A stretch of 23,590 nucleotides of DNA, taken from contig CAUASQ010000009.1 of assembly GCA_958431945.1 (NCBI GenBank), positions 1-23,590 of the forward strand, in the 5' to 3' direction. Positions 20,288-23,590 of this stretch are shown here, in pieces (position 1 is the stretch's first letter; every line of letters starts with the position of its first letter). Source of the stretch: an uncultured Collinsella sp. (GTDB lineage Bacteria > Actinomycetota > Coriobacteriia > Coriobacteriales > Coriobacteriaceae). Made by a program: the position numbers and the translations under genes. The notes under the pieces are model-generated. The model was not told the DNA's origin and ran no database searches. It was given only the letters and a program-made list of their open reading frames with translations.

Positions 20288-22846
20288 ATGGAATTTTACG
20301 CAAGCTGCCCCGAGGGCTTTGAGTCCGCACTCGCCGATGAGCTTAAACGCCTCGGGCTTTCGCATGTTCGCCGGCTGAAGGGCCGCGCTACATTTGAGGG
20401 CGAGCTCGAGCAAGGCTACCGAGCATGTCTGTGGTCGCGCCTGGCGAGCCGCGTGTTCGTGGTGCTCGGACGCTTTGAGGCGCAGGATGCCGATGAACTG
20501 TACGATAGCGTTTACGACATCGCTTGGGAGAGCATCGTCCGCCCCGGCGCCACCATCGCCATCACCGCCAACGGCGTGACCGAGCAGCTGCGCAACACGC
20601 GCTTCTCGGCCCTGCGCGCCAAGGACGCGCTGTGCGACCGCCTGGCCGAGACCACGGGCCGTCGCGCCGACGTCGATGCCGCCGACCCCGATGTTCACCT
20701 ACTGCTTTCGCTGCGCCAGCGCCGCGCGAGCATAAGCCTGGACCTTTCGGGCGACCCGCTGTTCAAGCGCCTGCCGCCCGCGGCGACCCGTGCCGGCGAG
20801 GGCGCGCACGTGTTGCGCCCCGACTACGCCGCCCTGGTGCTGGCGCAGGTCGGCTGGACCGCACTGTGCGAGCGCGAGCTGACGGCCGACGATTACGAGA
20901 ACGAAGCCCTGCCTACGCTGGTCGACGCCTCGTGCGCCGGCGGCGGTCTGCTGCTGGAAGCCGTGAACATTCTGACTGACCGCGCCCCGGGTTTTGCACG
21001 CGAGCACTGGGGTTTTGAGGGCTGGCAGCTGCATGATGCCGCCCTGTGGGAGCAGCTGCTTGCCGAGGCGCGCGAGCGCGAGGCGGCAGCGCGCGAGCGG
21101 CAGGCGCGCATCGTGGCCGTAGACATCGACCCCGCCGCCCGCAAGACTGCCGAGCGCATGGTCAAGTGTGCCGGCTACAAGCGTTTTGTCGACTTTTGCG
21201 CTGCCAAGCCCACCACCGTGCTGGACCACGGCGGCGCTGTCGCCGGCGCCGCCGTGGTCGCGGATACGACCGAGACCCCGCTGTCGCTTATGCACGACGC
21301 CATGACACTCATCGGCGAGCTGCGCCGCGCGCCCGAGCTTACCGCCGCGCCGGTCGCCGCGCTCACCCGCGATGGACTTATGGCCCGCGCGCTCCATGCC
21401 GAGCCTGCGCGCTCCATCGCCGTCATGCCCAATAACGAGGAGGCGGCTCTTGATGTTTGGCCCTCGCTCGACCACGCCGCCGCGGCATTCGAAGCTGCGA
21501 CCAGCGCAGATGCCGAGAAACAGACCACGGACGCCGTGGACGAAGCCGCCAACACCCCCATGCCCGAACCTGCCGCCATGCTCGACCTGGGCGACGGCAA
21601 GCCGCTGCCCGTGCTCATCCCCGAGTCGGAGCAGTTCGCCAACCGCCTGCGCAAGAATGCCCGTCTGCGCCGCAAGTGGGCCAAGCGCGAGGGTGTGAGC
21701 TGCTACCGCGTCTACGATGCCGACCTGCCCGACTACTCCGCCGCCATCGACCTGTACGAGGGCTGCCCGCAGACGCCGGGCCGCTGGCTCGTCATCGCCG
21801 AATACGCCGCGCCTAAGACCATCGACCCCACGCTGGCCCAGGCCCGCATGCTCGACATCTTGGCCATCGCGCCGCGTATCCTGGATGTTCCGGCCGAACA
21901 TGTGCACGCCAAGGCCCGCATGCGTTCGCGCGGCGGCTCGCAGTACGGCAAGCAGGGCGCCGGCAAGGGCGGCTCGGGCGAGCGAGCCAACATCGCGCGC
22001 CGTCGCCTGCCGCTCATCGAAGAGGGCGGCCTTACCTTTGCCGTCAACTTTGACGACTATCTGGATGTGGGCATCTTCCTGGACCACCGCGTCACCCGCA
22101 ACCTGGTGCGTGAGCACGCCAAACAGGCGCGCCGCTTCCTCAATCTGTTTGCCTACACCGGCACTGCCACCTGCTACGCGGCCGATGGCGGCGTCGAGGA
22201 GACCGTGACGGTCGACCTTTCCAACACCTACCTGGACTGGGCCGAGCGCAATATGCGCCAGAACGGCTTTGTTGGTCCGCAGCATCATTTTGTGCGCGAC
22301 GACGTGCTCGCCTGGATTCGCGACCAGCGCCAGACGCGCAACCGCTGGGACTTGATCTTTGTCGACCCGCCCACGTTCTCGAACTCGTCCAAGATGGGCC
22401 GCCGCACTTGGGATGTCCAGCGCGACCATGTTGAGCTTTTGGCCGGCGTATCGCGCCTGCTCGCACAGGGCGGACATGCCATCTTTAGCTGCAACCTGCG
22501 CGGCTTCCGCCCCGAGACACGCAAGCTCGGACGCGCGGGCGTCGTGCTGGAGGACATTACGGCGCAGACCATCCCCGAGGACTTCGCACGCAACCAGAAG
22601 GTGCACCACTGCTATATCGTGCGCCGACTTCCCATCGAGGACGCCATGGCCGAGGTCGGCTTTAGTGCCGAGGAGATTGCAGAGCGAACCGAGGAGCTGC
22701 GCAACCCCGAGGCCCGCAAGTCTCGTGCAACGGCGCCCGCGCACGCGCAGGCCGGCGACCGAGGGTCGCACGGCAACGGCAAACCCTCCCCCGCCGGCAA
22801 GCCCAAAAAGAAGAAGTTCTACGCCAGCAAGCCCAAGGGCAAATAA
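20288..22846 (+). CDS. rlmKL: Fused 23S rRNA methyltransferase RlmKL with a degenerate RlmL half
   Basis: This 852-aa protein is about 150 aa longer than E. coli RlmKL (702 aa). The N-terminal THUMP/RlmL region is recognisable (WSRLASRVFVVLG, SISLDLSGDPLFKR, DRAPGFAREHWGFEGW). However, the SAM-binding loop reads DASCAGGG (213-220) where RlmL has DPMCGSGT, and the catalytic NPPYG motif is absent. In its place is an Ala/Glu-rich stretch (about residues 310-440). The C-terminal RlmK half is intact: NRLRKN and WAKREGVSCYRVYDADLPDY, then the SAM loop NLFAYTGTA (619-627) and VDPPTFSNSSKM (692-703). A basic tail ends in KPKKKKFYASKPKGK. It is expected to make m7G2069 (RlmK); m2G2445 formation (RlmL) is doubtful. 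Confidence 0.9.
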   Translation: MEFYASCPEGFESALADELKRLGLSHVRRLKGRATFEGELEQGYRACLWSRLASRVFVVLGRFEAQDADELYDSVYDIAWESIVRPGATIAITANGVTEQLRNTRFSALRAKDALCDRLAETTGRRADVDAADPDVHLLLSLRQRRASISLDLSGDPLFKRLPPAATRAGEGAHVLRPDYAALVLAQVGWTALCERELTADDYENEALPTLVDASCAGGGLLLEAVNILTDRAPGFAREHWGFEGWQLHDAALWEQLLAEAREREAAARERQARIVAVDIDPAARKTAERMVKCAGYKRFVDFCAAKPTTVLDHGGAVAGAAVVADTTETPLSLMHDAMTLIGELRRAPELTAAPVAALTRDGLMARALHAEPARSIAVMPNNEEAALDVWPSLDHAAAAFEAATSADAEKQTTDAVDEAANTPMPEPAAMLDLGDGKPLPVLIPESEQFANRLRKNARLRRKWAKREGVSCYRVYDADLPDYSAAIDLYEGCPQTPGRWLVIAEYAAPKTIDPTLAQARMLDILAIAPRILDVPAEHVHAKARMRSRGGSQYGKQGAGKGGSGERANIARRRLPLIEEGGLTFAVNFDDYLDVGIFLDHRVTRNLVREHAKQARRFLNLFAYTGTATCYAADGGVEETVTVDLSNTYLDWAERNMRQNGFVGPQHHFVRDDVLAWIRDQRQTRNRWDLIFVDPPTFSNSSKMGRRTWDVQRDHVELLAGVSRLLAQGGHAIFSCNLRGFRPETRKLGRAGVVLEDITAQTIPEDFARNQKVHHCYIVRRLPIEDAMAEVGFSAEEIAERTEELRNPEARKSRATAPAHAQAGDRGSHGNGKPSPAGKPKKKKFYASKPKGK

Positions 22847-22850
22847 ACAA

Positions 22851-22916
22851 AGTTGCGGTGGAATAGTTCCTAAAAAGCCTGGTAAAGGACCAAACAGGAA
22901 CTATTTCACCGCAACT
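22851..22916. repeat. Long inverted repeat (AGTTGCGGTGRAATAGTTCCT arms)
   Basis: Arms 22851-22871 and 22896-22916 are reverse complements over 21 bp except for one G-T wobble, around a 24-nt spacer. It fills the convergent gap between rlmKL and the response regulator gene and may serve as a terminator-like stem, although no U-tract follows. Same architecture as 3028-3083 and 35-104. Confidence 0.85.
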
Positions 22917-22940
22917 CATATTGGGATGGTGGTTGGCGAT

Positions 22941-23590
22941 CTAGCCTTGGGTGACCAATCGGTAACCGATGCCCACGTGCGTTTGGATATAGCGCGGATG
23001 TGCGGGGTCGGACTCGATCTTCTTGCGCAGCGTGCCCATAAAGACACGCAGGCTCGCCAGGTCGCTCTTAGTTGCCGTGCCCCAAATCTCGTGCAAAATA
23101 AACTGGTGCGTGAGCACCTTGTCGGCATTATGGGCCAGCAGGCATAGCAATTTGTACTCAATCGGCGTCAGATGCAGCTCCTCGCCATCCATCGTGGCGA
23201 TGCCGGCATCAAAGTCGATATGCAGCTCGCCGGTATCGAACGAGCCCTCGGAGGCAACACCGCCCGTTTGCGCATACGAAAGGCGCCTGAGCGTCGTGCG
23301 AATGCGCGCGAGCAGCTCTTCGACCGAAAACGGCTTGGTCAGGTAGTCGTCGGCACCGGCATCGAGTGCGCGGATCTTGTCCGCGTCCTCACTGCGTGCC
23401 GAGACCACAATAATCGGCATACCCGACCATGCGCGCACCGATTCCACCACCTTGACGCCGTCCATATCGGGCAGGCCCAGATCGAGCAGCACGATGCTCG
23501 GCGCCTGCGATGAGGCGGCGGCGATGGCGGCATGAGCGGTCTCCACGGCCATATGGCGCAAGCCGTGCGCCTCGAGCGCGGCAACGATAA
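22941..23590 (-). CDS. kdpE: KdpE-type response regulator (OmpR/PhoB family), 5' end beyond the window
   Basis: The visible 215 or so residues lack the start, which lies beyond 23590; the frame stays open to the edge (IVAALEAHGLRHMAVETAHA). The receiver domain has the phospho-acceptor Asp in VLLDLGLPDMDG, the switch Ser in IIVVSARSED and Lys in YLTKPF. The winged-helix effector domain has LTPIEYKLLCLLAHNADKVL, IWG and YIQTHVGIGYRLV. The combination GLPDMDG, SARSEDADKIRALDAGADDY and LTPIEYKLL closely follows E. coli KdpE as I recall it, so control of the Kdp high-affinity K+ pump is likely. The kinase KdpD and the kdp operon would be expected upstream, outside the window. Other OmpR-type regulators cannot be fully excluded. 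Confidence 0.85.
   Translation of the reverse strand, partial: IVAALEAHGLRHMAVETAHAAIAAASSQAPSIVLLDLGLPDMDGVKVVESVRAWSGMPIIVVSARSEDADKIRALDAGADDYLTKPFSVEELLARIRTTLRRLSYAQTGGVASEGSFDTGELHIDFDAGIATMDGEELHLTPIEYKLLCLLAHNADKVLTHQFILHEIWGTATKSDLASLRVFMGTLRKKIESDPAHPRYIQTHVGIGYRLVTQG

Noticed and set aside
23559..23561. TTG as true start of the KdpE-type regulator
   Set aside because: The frame continues open to the window edge with receiver-domain-like residues, and the conserved N-terminal acidic pair is still missing, so the gene is cut by the window, not truncated.

Overview
The window is GC-rich bacterial chromosome, dense with genes on both strands. Gene content, frequent Shine-Dalgarno (SD) sites, ATGA/ATGAGTAA-type overlaps and several families of intergenic inverted repeats suggest a gut Coriobacteriia member, most likely Collinsella or a close relative. 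That placement is an inference from recall of protein and repeat style, not a database match.

Layout, left to right. (1) 1-1720: a minus-strand AAA+/DUF4143 ATPase bracketed by two copies of a perfect palindromic repeat. (2) 1723-2869: a minus-strand pair, a pyridoxal/pyridoxamine kinase and a translationally coupled Cys/His-rich TIGR04076-type protein. (3) 2870-3459: a gene-free stretch holding a 20-bp-arm inverted repeat and a structured element with two 93-bp-offset hairpins that show compensatory changes. (4) 3376-7800: promoter, MarR regulator and a heterodimeric ABC exporter, all coupled by 8-nt overlaps, ending at a strong terminator. (5) 7833-12366: a LysR regulator divergent from an SDR dehydrogenase, an OxlT-type MFS carrier and a Gfo/Idh/MocA oxidoreductase; this looks like a small uptake and redox pathway with unknown substrate. 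(6) 12440-14817: the Tex RNA-binding protein preceded by another inverted repeat. (7) 15131-19340: a minus-strand operon of a transaldolase/fructose-6-phosphate-aldolase-like enzyme and an ascorbate (Ula/Sga)-type PTS split into IIA, IIB and IIC, divergent from a DeoR-family regulator. Repeated operator-like sites lie in the shared promoter region. (8) 19385-22846: a Cof-type HAD phosphatase divergent from a fused RlmKL 23S rRNA methyltransferase whose N-terminal (RlmL) catalytic motifs look decayed. (9) 22941-end: the 5'-truncated gene of a KdpE-type response regulator.

The most interesting signals are four. First, an Ula-type PTS is paired with a Schiff-base aldolase and none of the ascorbate-catabolic enzymes. 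Second, RlmKL lacks the RlmL NPPY motif and has an altered SAM-binding loop. Third, the LysR/SDR/OFA-carrier/Gfo-Idh cluster has no obvious substrate. Fourth, there is an unusual density of structured intergenic repeats, two families of which show base-pair covariation. No tRNA, rRNA, CRISPR array, transposase or phage gene was seen.
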